From: Seison nebaliae
Taxonomy: Eukaryota; Rotifera; Pararotatoria; Seisonacea; Seisonidae
DNA length: 48,051 nt
NCBI GenBank assembly: GCA_023231475.1
Contig: JALJEE010002038.1
Span: 1 to 48,051, forward strand
Direction of reading: 5' to 3'
Each line of letters begins with the position of its first letter. Position 1 is the first letter of the stretch. The position numbers and the translations under genes are program-made. A model generated the notes under the pieces. That model had not been told where the DNA came from, did not search any database, and was given only the letters and a program-made list of their open reading frames with translations. Of the stretch, positions 10,177 to 24,300 are shown piece after piece.

Positions 10177-13100
10177 GTTAGATTTTTCATTTTTATTTAT
10201 CTTCTTTTTCCAATCTCATCATAATCCATATTTTTCCCTAAAAATATCATTGAATTATTATTTTTAATTGAAGTCTCTTATGAAATATACGACGTGATAA
10301 TAGAAAAATTATGAAATAATAATTTCATTATTCTCTTCGAAAAAAACATTCAATTAACACTTCGGTACTATTTTCAAAAAAAACATAAGAACAGAATATG
10401 TAGTTGAATAGAGAATTGAATAAACTTATCCGTTTAACAACATGTTAAAACTAAACTTTGTTTGTTGAATTCGAAAAATCTATGTTCATTATTCATCTGT
10501 TTCATGCGATATGACGAAAGTCGTAAGCGAACGCTCCATTATGAAAATTTCTCACGCCCAATACCACTTTTTTCACGTATTTGTATCAAACTGAATTTAT
10601 TCGGATCTCTGCTACCTTATTTCCTCACGATCGAGTTTCTAATAAGTGTTATATTTATGAGCAATTCCCTGACGATATTCAGATTTTACGATCAATTTAT
10701 GTGAACGAATATTCTCACAACTAACATTCTTTATTGGAGAAGTAATTAAAATATCAGTTAATCATTCAGTTATTCATCGATCAATATTCAATAAGATTGA
10801 AGTCGATTTTAAGTTTGTCGATATATTTTCATATAAATAATAATTTCGCTTAAGATTTTGACATTTCGGATTAATTTCATATGAAGATTGATAAAGAAAT
10901 AATTACTATTTGTAAAGAAATCCAATAGAATTATTAATAAAAATCTTTATTATAAGTTTCAATTAAATTCAACCGGTTCTCGTAACTACCTCCTCGAGCT
11001 ATCTTGCTATATAATTCATTATCGATTCGATAATATTGAACTTCATATTAAGTACGTTGATTACCAATGGAGTCAGTCAAATTGACAACATTTATCGAAC
11101 GGAGGAATTTGAAGAATGAAAAGTAAATAAATGCAATTTTATATTTTTTTGATATCATGATTGGTAGTGTAGGCATCTATGGAAATATGACTAGATATGA
11201 TGCGGTTCATGATGTACATCGTTTTGGACGTCCACGTACGTATAAATAAAATCTATATTCAAATAAAGATTTCAAATACCAAATGACTTATTGGGAGTAG
11301 TTGTATTTCTAGAGGCATGTGTAGTTTTGTTTATAAAGGTCTTATATGTAGATGTATAATAAAAGTATGACTGGTTATGTACCTGTGAAACGGAATGTTC
11401 GGACATTAAACGGATTGAGGTGGAGGGAGTGAAAATAAATCACGTCGTTATTATCTTTTCTCTCTTATCATTTAGTCTCATATATATCGAAATTTCGAAA
11501 AAAACATCACTGTCATTATCATCTTTTTTGTTGTTTTTTCTTCATTCGTTCCAATGAGGTCTTCTCCATCCGGCCTGTACAGCTTTCTTCGAACCTCTAT
11601 TATGTTGTTGAATGAAAGGGAATTTGGTCTTCTTTTTTTCTTTGAATTTCAGTCGAGCGAAACATTTATGACATCTTAAACCACGTTAAAGTTTCATGGT
11701 CTGTTCAATGTCTTTCATTCGATTTATATCTTCATCTTCATTGTTCTACTTATCAACTAAATAGTTAAGGATGATTGTTGTACTAAATAGAATGATCAAT
11801 AATCGACTGTGTACGTCGTTCATTTAAAGATATAGAGACCATAGTTCTTCCTCTGATAATCGTCTAATCCATTTGTCAAACAACGCCTTAAATATAATTT
11901 TATTTTTCTACATATACATACTCTCAAACACACACAAATCTACGTAACCCGACTAAATAGGATTGTATGATATTTATTTTAATTTAGTTTCATATTATTA
12001 TCATTATTTCGGGAATAAGTCTTTAAATAAAAAAAGCAAAGAAATAAGAATTCTTATTATTCCACGAGCACTATCCAACTAACTGATTTGTTAGTTATTT
12101 GAGCAGTTGTATAATTTTATTCGGAATAATTTGAATGAAAATAAAGAAATAAAGTTTTTTCATGATCAGTTGAATAGAATAGAACCCAATAGAAGGATAA
12201 AAGTAGGTGGAGAATTCATTCGATTTCTACAAGTTTTCTTAAAAATAAAAAAAGCTACAATAAGAAATTGACGGAAATGGAGAAACAATAGAAATTTATT
12301 GCTTTTCCCCAAAGATATCAGTTAGGGAGATCGTTTCACGCACTACTACTCGTTCTAACAGTTTTCATGACTAAATTCAATAATAGAATCAGACAATTAT
12401 ACGTTAAACATAAAAATTATCCATCGTCAAAAAATTTTCCCATCCTAAGGTTTAGTTGGATAACCAACCTGCATTTGAACACTCCAAAGAAATATTTTTG
12501 AATATTGAATAATAATAATATTGACAGTTCGTTCCATAAAATTACCTTTTTGACTTGATTTAATTGAAGTATGTCGAATATAATACTATCGAGTAATGAG
12601 AAGGAGAGTTCGTATGCTTAATGGATAGTTTTCCTTTGCACTTTATGCTGTTGAATAGTTACGTAAGTAGAGATTTATGTTGGGCATTTCCGTCTTGCTT
12701 CTATTCGATTATGTCGAAATTTTGTTGAAAAACATAATTTCAAATTTCCTTTGCCTTTCTTTTACTCCAATTTATCATTTATTGTTTCGTCTACTCATAA
12801 TTATCATTCGGATTTCTAACCAAATAATTTTCTTTTTTTTTTGATTGACGATTATTAGAGAGTGTTAACAGAAAAGTTATTTAACAAATACTTCACTTTT
12901 TGATTTTTACTCCAATTCTTTTTCGAATCGCAACGGTTATTGCTTGTTCATTTAGAAAATATGCGCCTGCTGATAGAGGATTTAGGAAAGTGGTTTATCG
13001 ATGAGGAAATGCACATAATTATGACAGGAAGAATAATACCGAAAAGCAAATGAAAATACCATAATTTTAACTGATTCCTTTTACATTACCATTGCCGATT

Positions 13101-16100
13101 TATGAATTCGTTCTATAGTTTTTTTCGTAAAAATTTTAATGAATATTATTATCCACGTACCACATATTCTCATATGCTGATAATGAGAAGCTTGTACAAC
13201 AGATTAGCAAATTGTGCGTATAATTTGCGGGTGTGGAAAGTCAAATAATTATCTGCATAAATTGATTCTTAATAAGAAAGAATAAATGTAAATTATCCAA
13301 TAGATTATTGACTGTCGAATAACGGAATGCAAATAAGAAATTCATCGATGAGAAAGGGGAAAGAATATTCAATTATTCAATTTAATATGCATCAATTCTT
13401 ATATCAATATTATGCAGAGTAATTTTAAAGTCATTCTTGTATATCCTCCTCCGAGACATTCAATGACGAAAGATTAAATTTATTTTAATTATGGAATAAG
13501 AATATCATTTTCATTTACTGAAATTATCTCCAACATCTTCAACATTTGACTAATAAATATTGTAAATTGCTCTAACGAAAATAAAATTGTTGAATTATCA
13601 GAAAAAATTTAATTTTTTTTTATAGTTTGTATATTATAAAAGTAAATATTAGTTCGACGATAATTGCAAATATCGTAATTTATGATGGAACGGCAATTAA
13701 TCATCAAACTGTCTGACAATGTGAGTCTGAGTATTTAATAGATCTTCATTGCACGTGTAATTCAATCGTATTAGCCTGTTTATTTTTTGTTAAACTTTAA
13801 ATTCTGTGAATAGTTCCTCATTATTTTGAACAGGTCTCGATCAATTAGCGGACATTGTATATATTCAAGTGACATTATATAATAATTAGTAGGATGAACC
13901 ACCTCGAAAATGAGAATTAAATGGTTATTGTGATATTTAAATTATGTTGAAGAGTTTATTGAATGAGACGTCTTAATAGAGGAAGAGATATTTCAAGTTC
14001 TTAAGTTTCAGAAAATTTCCTTGAAAATACGAAAAATAAACATTATGTAATAAATTGGATTGAAGGATTTCCTTTTTTATGTATTGGTAATTAAAAGGAG
14101 AATTCGAAATATGATAACAAAAAGAATTATTCATATGAAGAAAGTAATAAAGGAATCTCTCGAATTTGGACTTCATAAATTTTCACCAACGTATTATACG
14201 TGAGCGATTTCAATTCACTCACTCATTCTCTTTCATTCACTACATTCATCTCAACAATGATGAAGACGAATGAATGAAAGAAAATTAAGAGATTGACTTA
14301 CATTCTTCCGGTTTCTACTTCGAACCATATTCCTTTCTCGCATGTACACGTTTGACGACTGAATGTTGAGAAATGAAAACCTGAAGAGGAAATAACATCT
14401 GAGTCTCATCAACAACAATATCCCCAATTTCCACGTTACATACTTTTACATATGACAGAAGAAATATTTCATTCTTTAAATATTATTTGAATGAATCAAA
14501 TAAATATTTACCAAATCTTCCCACCAATTCGTTTTAGCCGTATAACGGTCTAACTAATCGTCTTACTTCCCAATTTTCTACTCCTACGTTGACTAGTCGG
14601 GAACATTGACTTTATGTAATGGTGGCTTTCTTCTCAGTTTTCCTGCTAGAACAATATTTATAAGTCATATTCAATGAACCCCAACTACAGTTCCATTGTT
14701 TATTCTATGGTTATTTTTCAATGAGTTATTGGCTATAAAGTCACAATTGCCGTGCATTGTTTTCATTATTAAAATTGGAAGTTTCCTTTAAAATCTTTCA
14801 GTTACTCCACATCTCCAATGTAATGAGAAATGTTATGAAAGAATGATTGGAAAAAACAAAGTTCATTCTGTTCTGAATAACATCATCAAATGATTATCAT
14901 TCTAAAATTTGACAAGTAGCACGCATAATCATTAAAATTGTTCTTTTGTTATCAAGAAAAGAGTTTGTCAAAGAGCTAATGAGAAGAAAAACAACAAAAG
15001 AACTAAAGAATTGTGATTATAAAAGTTGAATTGTTATTCAGTTGGTCAGAGAATTATGTAACATATTTATCATATTTTTGACATGTTAATTTTATTTCTT
15101 TAAATTACTAAATATTCCACTGGTGAAAGAACATGAGGAAACGACAAGATTATCATCAAACAATTTTCAAGCTAAATTTGCTTTCCTCAAAGTTCTTCTT
15201 ATAAGACTTATGGGTGAAATCCATTAAATATTGAGCTTATTAAATGTCCGGTGTCCAAGTTGGAACCAACTTGTCTCTAGTTCTCTTATATTCATTACTT
15301 TGTAGTAAAAGTTGGAAATGAAGTGACAACTGTGAAGAGAACTATTCCATGATAGAGTAACGCAACTCCATTTAATTCAATTGAATGCTATGTGGCAAAT
15401 GAGTAAAGAGAAAAAATTTTATCAAGTTTCAACTTCTCAAATCGACGTAGGTAAACGAGGAGGGACGACCAGATTAACGTAAAAGAGAAAACTTTAGAGA
15501 GAAAAAGAGAGTTTTGGTACCGAAAAAAATGTATTTAATAAATAAGTTTAAGGAGATGAAACGGTTGACAATCCACCATTTTTGTATCCTTTAACCTCTT
15601 CCACCTTCCCTCCCACCGCAAAACTTTTCGTCCTGTGGATAACGAAATAACAATAGTGATCGCTCGAAGGAATTTTATTTCTACATGGAAATTATAAAAA
15701 ATATTACAATTGGTCATCATCTTGTCTTCGACGATTACTAATCAACGTTCATATCAATTAACTGAAGTAGAATTATATTGTGTTTGAGAATGTTTTGTTT
15801 ATATTCCATTCATTTGTTCGATCTCTTCTTGCTACCACTCTCACAAATGTAGCTCGCTAGATGTGTGTGTAATAAATAAATAAATAAATTTAATAAAACT
15901 TCTCCAATAGATGGAGGTCGATGTAGTTCGGAAAGAAATGAACGGATGAATTAAAATAATTTTTATTTGTAGGAAAAATAATAATTATTAATTATAAATG
16001 GAATTGAACGATATTTTGTTTATGTTCTATTCGATTCATAAGAAATTCTTTTCATCTATTTCATTTTATCAGATGGAAATCGACATTTATATTGCCGATT

Positions 16101-18345
16101 ATTTCCTTCTATTTAATTTCGACATAAATGTATTCCTCCTATATATGAGCTACACGATTTTTATGGGAAAATATTAATTAAATGAATTTTCTTCCATTTC
16201 GAAAATAGTGGAATGAAGATAAATTTAATTTTCGAAGTAAATTTTTTTTGAGAAATTTACAATTGTACCAGGAGAGACATTTGTACCTTTAAAACGTAGG
16301 AGAATGGATAAATGATTAATAAAATCAATGTTTCTAATACTTTGCATTGGATGATAGATGTAATGAGTCGTTAAATGTAAATAAATTGTTTGATAATAAT
16401 GTAACCGGGACGACATACACATAAATGATTTGACTTCTGTCACATATTCGAAAATGGAGAATAGTTAATTCTTTCCTTGCCAATACGGGAAATGTAGTTA
16501 TAATGAAATGAAATATTCTCATTTTATGTCTTTCTTGCCTCTATGTAAAGTGTTTAGATCGTGCTATTATCACAAATGACAAAGTTAATTAAGGAAATTT
16601 AGTTTCGAAATTGAATCGATTCCTGCCGAATTAATGTAATCGAATTATTGTCAATCTGATTACATAAAGAGTCGATGGTAATTAGAACGATGAAAATAAG
16701 CTTCTTTTTCTAACAATCTCTTCTAAGTTTATTCTATTAAATCTCCATCAAGTACGATGCTAATTCAGTCAACTATGGTTTCCATTTTTTTCTCCACCTT
16801 AATCATCAACAGGATATATGCGCACTACATCGAACTTATTCATACTGAATCATCAATCGTTGCATTGACTATTCTATTGGAAATCAAATGTATCGTGCTA
16901 CTTTTTCTCTAAAGTTCTCTAAAGTAAACGAAATTGTATTGAACAGTTGAACAAGAAACTTTCTTTTCCTTTCAAAGAAATCGACCAATTCTTCCTTTTT
17001 TGGGGGTTTTGTTTAGTAAACATTACCACTAACAACAACGAGAGCAACATCATCAACAAAGTCGATAATAATACAAACAATAATTGTAATGAAGTTTCTG
17101 CATTCGGAGCGATATATCCATTTTTTTGTTCGATAAAACTTAATCGGAGAATAATGAACATTTTCAATTCATCCAACAAATGTTGCGAACGTTTTCCAGT
17201 TGAAAAGTATGATTATTTTTCTCATTAATAATTTGCCTGCTGACACTCGAAACTTTTTTCTCCGATTGGTCTACCAGAGTGATGGTACAACCGTTAATCA
17301 CAATACGTATCGTGTTATTGGCGATATGGTTTATTGGGTACACATCGATCTAATAAATAATAGAAGACGAATGAGTTTTGTTCAAAATGATAAACAATTA
17401 ACCATAGAATAATTCCATTTAACTAGAATCGCCAGATTGATAGACAGATAGAAGAATAAAAATTTGTTCATCTTTATGTTTCGTGTAAGTGAAAAGTTGT
17501 GTTTGATTAGAAGATGTCAGAAATGTTATATCATTTCCTTCGATAGTTCATTTATCTTCATCTTCTCCTTTTTCACTCGTTAAATTGAAGTTTACTATCG
17601 ATTATTTGAAATGGTTTTAATCTATCGCCTGTCGGATATTTACTATCCTTCTCATCATTAACTTCCTGTGAGTTGGTATAATTTTAATTTAAGACATTTA
17701 TGTTTGGAAATGTTGTTTTAGAAAAGAAATTTTTAAATTCTGTATCAGAACTGGTGAATTTAATGAAAAGTTAATGAATGAATAATATAGTTGAGTTAAT
17801 CATTAGTAATGTTTCGAAGTGATCGTTTTGTACTGAAGAATTTTTAAATTATTAAAGTTGATTAATGAATAAATAATCAAATATCATTAAACTACTTCTA
17901 CTGCTTCGTCATTATTATCATCTTCTCACTTATCGTTAAGTTGTTCTTCTTTCTTTATTTACTTTTCATTTCCACACCGATTTCCGTCCATCATAACGAA
18001 TTTGTTGTCATCGAATCTAGTTCAACTGATATTGATCTTGTTTCTTATTTCTATACAGTTCTTCTTCATTTCTTTTTCTTCTGCGACTAATGCTTATACT
18101 ATTCTCTATACTGTACAATTCCACTCTGAAGAAAAGAGTAAGATACGACGTTTAAAATGAATGGAAAAGTAATTTTGTGATTTATTTTATCTGATCATGA
18201 TGATCTTGATAACCTTCAGCTTCTATCAATATTTTGTTAATAAATCAAAAAAATCGATATGGAAATAAAATTTTAATTGTAAAGAGAATTTTAATTAAGG
18301 AAATTTTAATTAAGTCTAATTAATTTTAATTTTATCCATTTGAAG
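10177..18345. other. Proposed 8.2-kb intron / gene-poor region
   Basis: About 8 kb of AT-rich sequence almost without coding signal. Points noted: a 30-codon ORF at 11157-11249 that overlaps an AATAAA; a short perfect inverted repeat at 15256-15273 (8-base arms, 2-base centre); a TAAA-type microsatellite near 15871-15890; and two overlapping minus-strand open frames at 16225-16522 of doubtful value. The only region with real coding character is 16.9-17.4 kb, listed separately. Confidence 0.45.
17200..17412 (+). CDS. Candidate terminal exon of a small gene inside the large intron
   Basis: An open frame of 70 codons follows an acceptor-like sequence (GTTTTCCAG ending at 17199); an in-frame ATG lies at 17206. 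The translation includes ADTRNFFLRLVYQSDG and YRVIGDMVYWVHIDL and ends at TAA. AATAAA follows about 45 bp later at 17455-17460, as expected for a last exon. The pattern of a helix-like segment followed by [RQ]V[IV][AG]-x2-x-Y-[WF]-[VI] loosely recalls cystatins (QVVAG...Y), but the motif is imperfect. The opposite strand also reads open with splice-like edges (TTTATTAG acceptor), so even the strand is not certain. It could be an unlinked gene nested in the ASPP intron. Confidence 0.3.
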   Translation: MKSMIIFLINNLPADTRNFFLRLVYQSDGTTVNHNTYRVIGDMVYWVHIDLINNRRRMSFVQNDKQLTIE

Positions 18346-21300
18346 AAGCCTACGTCCAATAATGAGTTAGTGTCTCCGTTAATAAGATCGGAGCATAATC
18401 TGAGCGATGATACATTATATGATAATCGCTTAACTGAGAAAACGATCAATATTAATGAAAGCGATTCATTAAAACGAAGAAAAAATAGAAGAAAGAAAGA
18501 AAAGAGTTTAAACAATTCGAAACAATCGATAAGTAATCCATTCAAACGATCGTCCTCAAACGACAATCGATTTTCCCACCAAAAGCACCGAGATCATCAG
18601 AAAACCATCAACCATCGAAAAAGCAGTTGCTTCTTATCAGAAGATTCGCTTATTCATTTCCCGGATAATATTTTGGAAGAAACCAAATTAGAATCGAGTG
18701 GATCAAATCAAAACTTTTCATTAAAAACTGCATTTTTCTTTCAACCGAATTTCTGGAGGAATTCTAATCAGTTGACAGGAAAACGAACTAAATCGAAACG
18801 ATCTGAGAAATTGTTGCCCGATGATCAAGATCATCATTCCATAAAGAATTTAGAAGATAATTCAGCCGATTTTCTTTATGATAATAATGAGAATAACAGT
18901 ATCGATAATTCTATTGAAACTACAACAAATTCATTAAGTTCTTCATCGAAACGTTTATTAACTGGAACGACTGCTGCATTTCTCACGTCGTTAAGACGTT
19001 TAGATGATCAGTGGAAGAATAAGGATAATAATCGTCAACGATCTCATCCTCATCAACGGTTATCAAGTGCAACTGCCATAACTGATTTGACATCGATCAG
19101 TTCAACTGTTAAAGCCAAAAGTTTTTCACCTATTTCTCATAAGATTGACGCCATCCATAATTTACCGACCACACCGACGTCGAACGTTATTGGAAAATCG
19201 AATCAATTATCAACAATTAGTAAACGGTCAATTCAAAAGAAATTTGGAAATAATCGAAATAATAAGGAACAATTGAGAAAAGGATATACGAAAAAAGATT
19301 TATCAGAAATTTATTCGAAACTCTCTTCAGTTAATATCATTGCAACAACCGGTAGTGATTCGTCGTTTATTGAAGGTTATGCCCCAGTTATTCATGAGAA
19401 AAAATATTGTTTAAATCAGACCGATAATAATGTTGAAACGAAGATAACTCGATTCTCGAATATGACATGTCGAAATTATTATAACGATTATCATGAAACT
19501 GAGCCATATCTTGCAGCGAACAATAAAACTATTTCAACGATCGATGGTCGAATGATGAATAGTATTTACGAAAATCATTATTCGTCATTAGCCAATGCAT
19601 CGACTATAACAACGACAGCGATTAATGGTTCGATTATGAATAATAATCAAAGAATTAACCGGAAGAATTTGTACGCGACATCGAATCATAAAAATTATCG
19701 ATATGGAAATGAAAAGAATCATTCAGATATCAGACAACAACATGAGGTCTACAATGAATCGAGTGATGTTTTGGATGAGTTAGATGGAATGTCGAAGGAA
19801 GAGATGGAACTTCGACAATTTGCTCATGATCAAGTCCGGTCGATCGATAAGAATCAGAAGGAGATCGAATTGAAAGAAAAAAAATTACGAGAAATTATTA
19901 TGAGTCGAACATTGACACATAACGAACAACAGAAAGAAGAAACGGAAATGGAATTGAGCAATTTGAAAAATATTCTCCAAAATAAAGAGACTGAGCTCAA
20001 ATACGCTGTCGATTATATTAAACAGTTGAAGGATGATGTGGAACGATTGAGACGCTCTCAGAAACAACAAGCAAATCAGATGGAATCGTCATCAGCTTAT
20101 GATAATTATTATTTGAACGTGAATGATTATGAGGTGAATGGTAAACGTCAGACGAAAGAGATGAATGGAAATAATTGGAAAAATAGTAAGAATAATTATG
20201 AGAATGGTGATCAACCAAATGGAATTTTTGATGATGGAATTGATGAGAATAATAAGACGTTACCAACATTTATTAATGATGAGTTTGTGAATGAAATAGG
20301 AAATGGATATTTATCATTGAAATCAGCTTCGAAGAATCAACGAATAGATTTGAATTTTCTACTTCAGGAATTACAATATTTGGATGATAAACGATTTGGT
20401 AATAATAGTGAAAGGATTTCCATCAAACAACAAAATCGATTGAATGTTTTAATGAATGAAATCGATGCACTAAAGGATCAGCAAAATATACAGAATTGTT
20501 TGAAGAAGAACACACAAGGTCACCTCCAATTCCAATCGCAACAACAAACACAGAAGAGACCGGTAAGAAATATTCCGATTGATTCAAACATGAGTATTGG
20601 GCACTCATCGAAACGATCCCATTTCTCACCAACGCTCAATGTAATCAATTCGCCAACATCATCAATCAATTCCTCTTCTAATTCATCCAATCGACAGAAT
20701 CATTCGATTGATAATGAACCGAACCTTCTCATCAACACATCGAAATTAAATGGAAATCATTTAAACTCTTCTTCCTCACTACAGCAACAATTAAAACAAC
20801 AGAATTTAACTAATAAATCACGAACGATAAATAATCATATGATGAATAAGAACAATTTGAATGGAAGGGAAGATCAAGGTCCCAGACAAAAATCTCTGCC
20901 AAATGGAAATAATAAGAGTACGGTGAAACGAATGGCAATTCAAGACATATTACATAATGGAGTAAATTATCGTTCGCTCAACAGATATTTCCATTCAGAT
21001 ATTAATGATGATGTTCAACGATTGTCAGGTCATGAAAGGAATTTGAGAGATCAACATTCAAATCAATCACCAACAAATAACCGATTTCCATCACGACAAA
21101 TGGATCAGACAGATAATTTATATTGTCCAAATGCGAATGTCATTCGAAGGAATAATATGAATAATCTAAATAATGAGATGAAATCGAATAATATTAATCA
21201 TCATCAATTGACGAATATGCCAAATGGGAATTGTGATGAGAGAGTTGTTAATGAGAAAGAATTGAGATCGATCTCTTCCGATCCTAATGACAAAAGAAAT

Positions 21301-24300
21301 TTTGTGAAGAAATTACAAAGAAATAAGATATTCATTGATAATCAATATAATGACGATATTGATAATGTGATACATCGAGATCACAATTCCAGTCGAACCA
21401 GTAGTACAAGTAGTCATCAATCGAATTCATTAACAGGAAATCGATTTGGTCGTTCGACGAAAACTAATAATTCAACATCTAATCAATTACAAGCACAAAA
21501 GAATAATATCAATCATCGATTTGCATCGAAGGCTGTTATCGCCAATACTTATATGACGAAATTGGGACCGATGACATTTAATAAAAATTCACAATCCAAC
21601 CAACAACAACAACAACAACATAATTCATCCCTTCCACCAAATCAATATCTTTCTAATCGTCAACAAATGCCCCAACAACAACAACAACAACAACAACAGC
21701 AGCAGAAATTTAATTATAAATCTTCTTCACATAATGAAATGTCGAGGTATGTGAATCGATCAGAAGCGAATCATCAACAACCGAATCATTCCCATCAATA
21801 TCATGAAGAAGAGAAACATATTGATAATCAACACGATACTGGTCGTCTATCATTCCGTCACTATAATCCGAAAGCCATAAAAAAACGTCATTCGATTTCG
21901 GAGAATAATCATGGAACAAATTTGTTGGGGGTGGGTGGAGGAATTGCGACAAATATGAAAGAATTTGATAAGAATAAATATCGAATTTCATCGTCTAATA
22001 CGATATCGAATGAGAAGTATCCTCAAACTGAGAAGGAACATGGAGAAAGGGTTAAATCGACGTCATCTAATATTACAGCATTCTATGTTGCTTCAACCAA
22101 TTTGCCTTGGACGAACTCGTCCGATAGTAATGTGTGGAATCAACATAATAATAAATTATCTCCTTCGATGAATGTAGATAAACATCGAACTCCATCGACA
22201 ATCCATCGGTTCTCTGATAGAAATCTGGAACACCATACGACGAATATGGATAAAAGGAAAAAATTCTTCAATAATGACGATCTCCTTCAACAGGCTGAAC
22301 AGATTAACAATTTAGGAAAAATTAGTAATAATTCACCTAATCATCAAAAGCAACATTATTCTACAATGAAAAATGATAGAATTATTAATAATAATAATAA
22401 TAATAATCGGAAACCATCGCCAATGACAAGTCCCAGAAGAGAAGGTAATAATCAGATAGAAGTTAATACAGATAATTTTTGTGGGAGATTAGATAACGTA
22501 AAATCAGTTGGTACATCACCGATTCCCTTGATAATTCTCAATCGATATAAATGTGGAAGTCAACAATCAGATAAATTAGACAATCGTAATAACCAAACTG
22601 AATTGATGTCAAGAGAAAATAATGTTTTCATTTCGTCAATCGATAATCAGAATAATGATGCACAGTTATCTTCCAGAGTGTCATCACCATTATCAGCAAC
22701 AGCGAATTCAATGTCATTAGGAATATCAACAACCAGTACGATGAAAGATAATGAAAGTAAGTCAAATAATTATTTGAATATTGTTGGGAATCAATCATCG
22801 AAATTATTCCCATCTCCAGCATCCACTACGTCATCAGTCTTATCTTCTCCCATGCTCATAAACAAATCATCGTCATCGCCAAAGAAAGAGAAGGAGAAGA
22901 AAGGAAGAGTTGATCTAGTAAACAATTCATGTCTCGATTCTTGTGTAAACACTTCAACTGATCATCAATTGGAGGAAGCAGTGAAGAGTAGTATCAGGTA
23001 TACGTCATCCTTCTATTCAGCTGGAGATACACATAACATAATTTATTCTCACATTAATCCATATTGTGCAGTTGTCACTAATTCAAACGTATCTGATATC
23101 AGATCAACAACTCCCGCCACAACATCCTTCTCATTAACAACTGTTGGAGGGTCTTCATCTACATCTACATCAACATCTACAATGGCAACAACACTCCATC
23201 CTTCTTCTCAATATCAAAATTCCACAACGAATTTATTTGATGATAAGAAATTCCTTCAAGATCCTTCACAATTTCCATCACGTTTCAATTCGAAATCAAT
23301 CAACTCATCTCTTTCACCCAAATCGTCATCATCAACAGCGTCTTCTGTCACTTCATTCCTGTCAGATCAGACTAAGGTTAATGAAGGGACTACATCAACA
23401 AATCCAACAAATTCTATTGGAGGAACAAGTTCTCCAAAAACGAATTGTGAAGAGAAAAATAATACGAGTTACAACAACAATAAAATTAATAACGCAACTT
23501 ACCATATCTCTTTGGAAACAACGACAACAACGACAAGTACAACAACTCAAATGAAATCGAATAATAAGAAAACTTCACCTAAAACATCCAGAATGGATAG
23601 TGCACCCATTTTGAAAGTGCAGACACACACAACACTTAAGAGTACATCAGCCAGAAATATTTGCGGAAGTATTATAAAAGATTTGGATGCATTAGATTTA
23701 TCGGAAATTAATGGATCTATAAGCAATAATAATGATGATCGACCGAACGATATGGCAAACATATTACAGACGATGTCGACCGATGTAATGATGTTTGATG
23801 AGCAACCAACTACAATAAATAAATCAGATCTAGCGAAAGATGGAAATACTTTGGGTAAGATTCCTCCTATAACTAAAATTGATGATGGCAAACGAACGTT
23901 GAATGGTTCAACGAAAGTTTTGGAAGGCAAATCCGATGAATTATTAAAGGAAATTCCCAAACCATCATCGTCGACAACAGAAGAGCAAACAGATGGAAAA
24001 ATTGATAATGTTCCATTTCCTCCACCTTCTTCCATCCTCCGTAAGCGTTCGAAATATGCAACGCAGAAGGAGGTGGAAGAGGAGGAGGCGAATAAAAGTT
24101 CAGAGAATTATTCGACAACAAATACGATTGGAACAAACTCAACAAACACATTGACATCCAAAAGTAAGAAGTTGAAAGCATCACTTTTCCTGCTTCGATC
24201 GAATAAGGGAATAGAAGATGTAACAATGTCCAATCGGAAGATTGCTTCAGAAGATGATGATCTCATCAATCGTAACAATATTCCACATTATGATGATTAT

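Noticed and set aside
10462-10704. Hydrophobic plus-strand frame in the large intron
   Set aside because: It has no ATG start, and its Phe/Leu/Ile-rich composition is typical of chance frames in AT-rich DNA; no splice phase links it to neighbours.
16919-17179. Minus-strand frame with a Leu-rich 'transmembrane' run
   Set aside because: The Leu run is the reverse reading of AAC/CAA triplets, and the frame could not be spliced in phase to the upstream candidate exon. It is kept only as part of the unresolved 16.9-17.4 kb region.
20423-20632. Antisense frames within the giant ASPP exon, also at 21710-21991 and 23547-24035
   Set aside because: They are shadows of the sense coding repeats; the sense frame is fixed by the conserved C-terminal domains.
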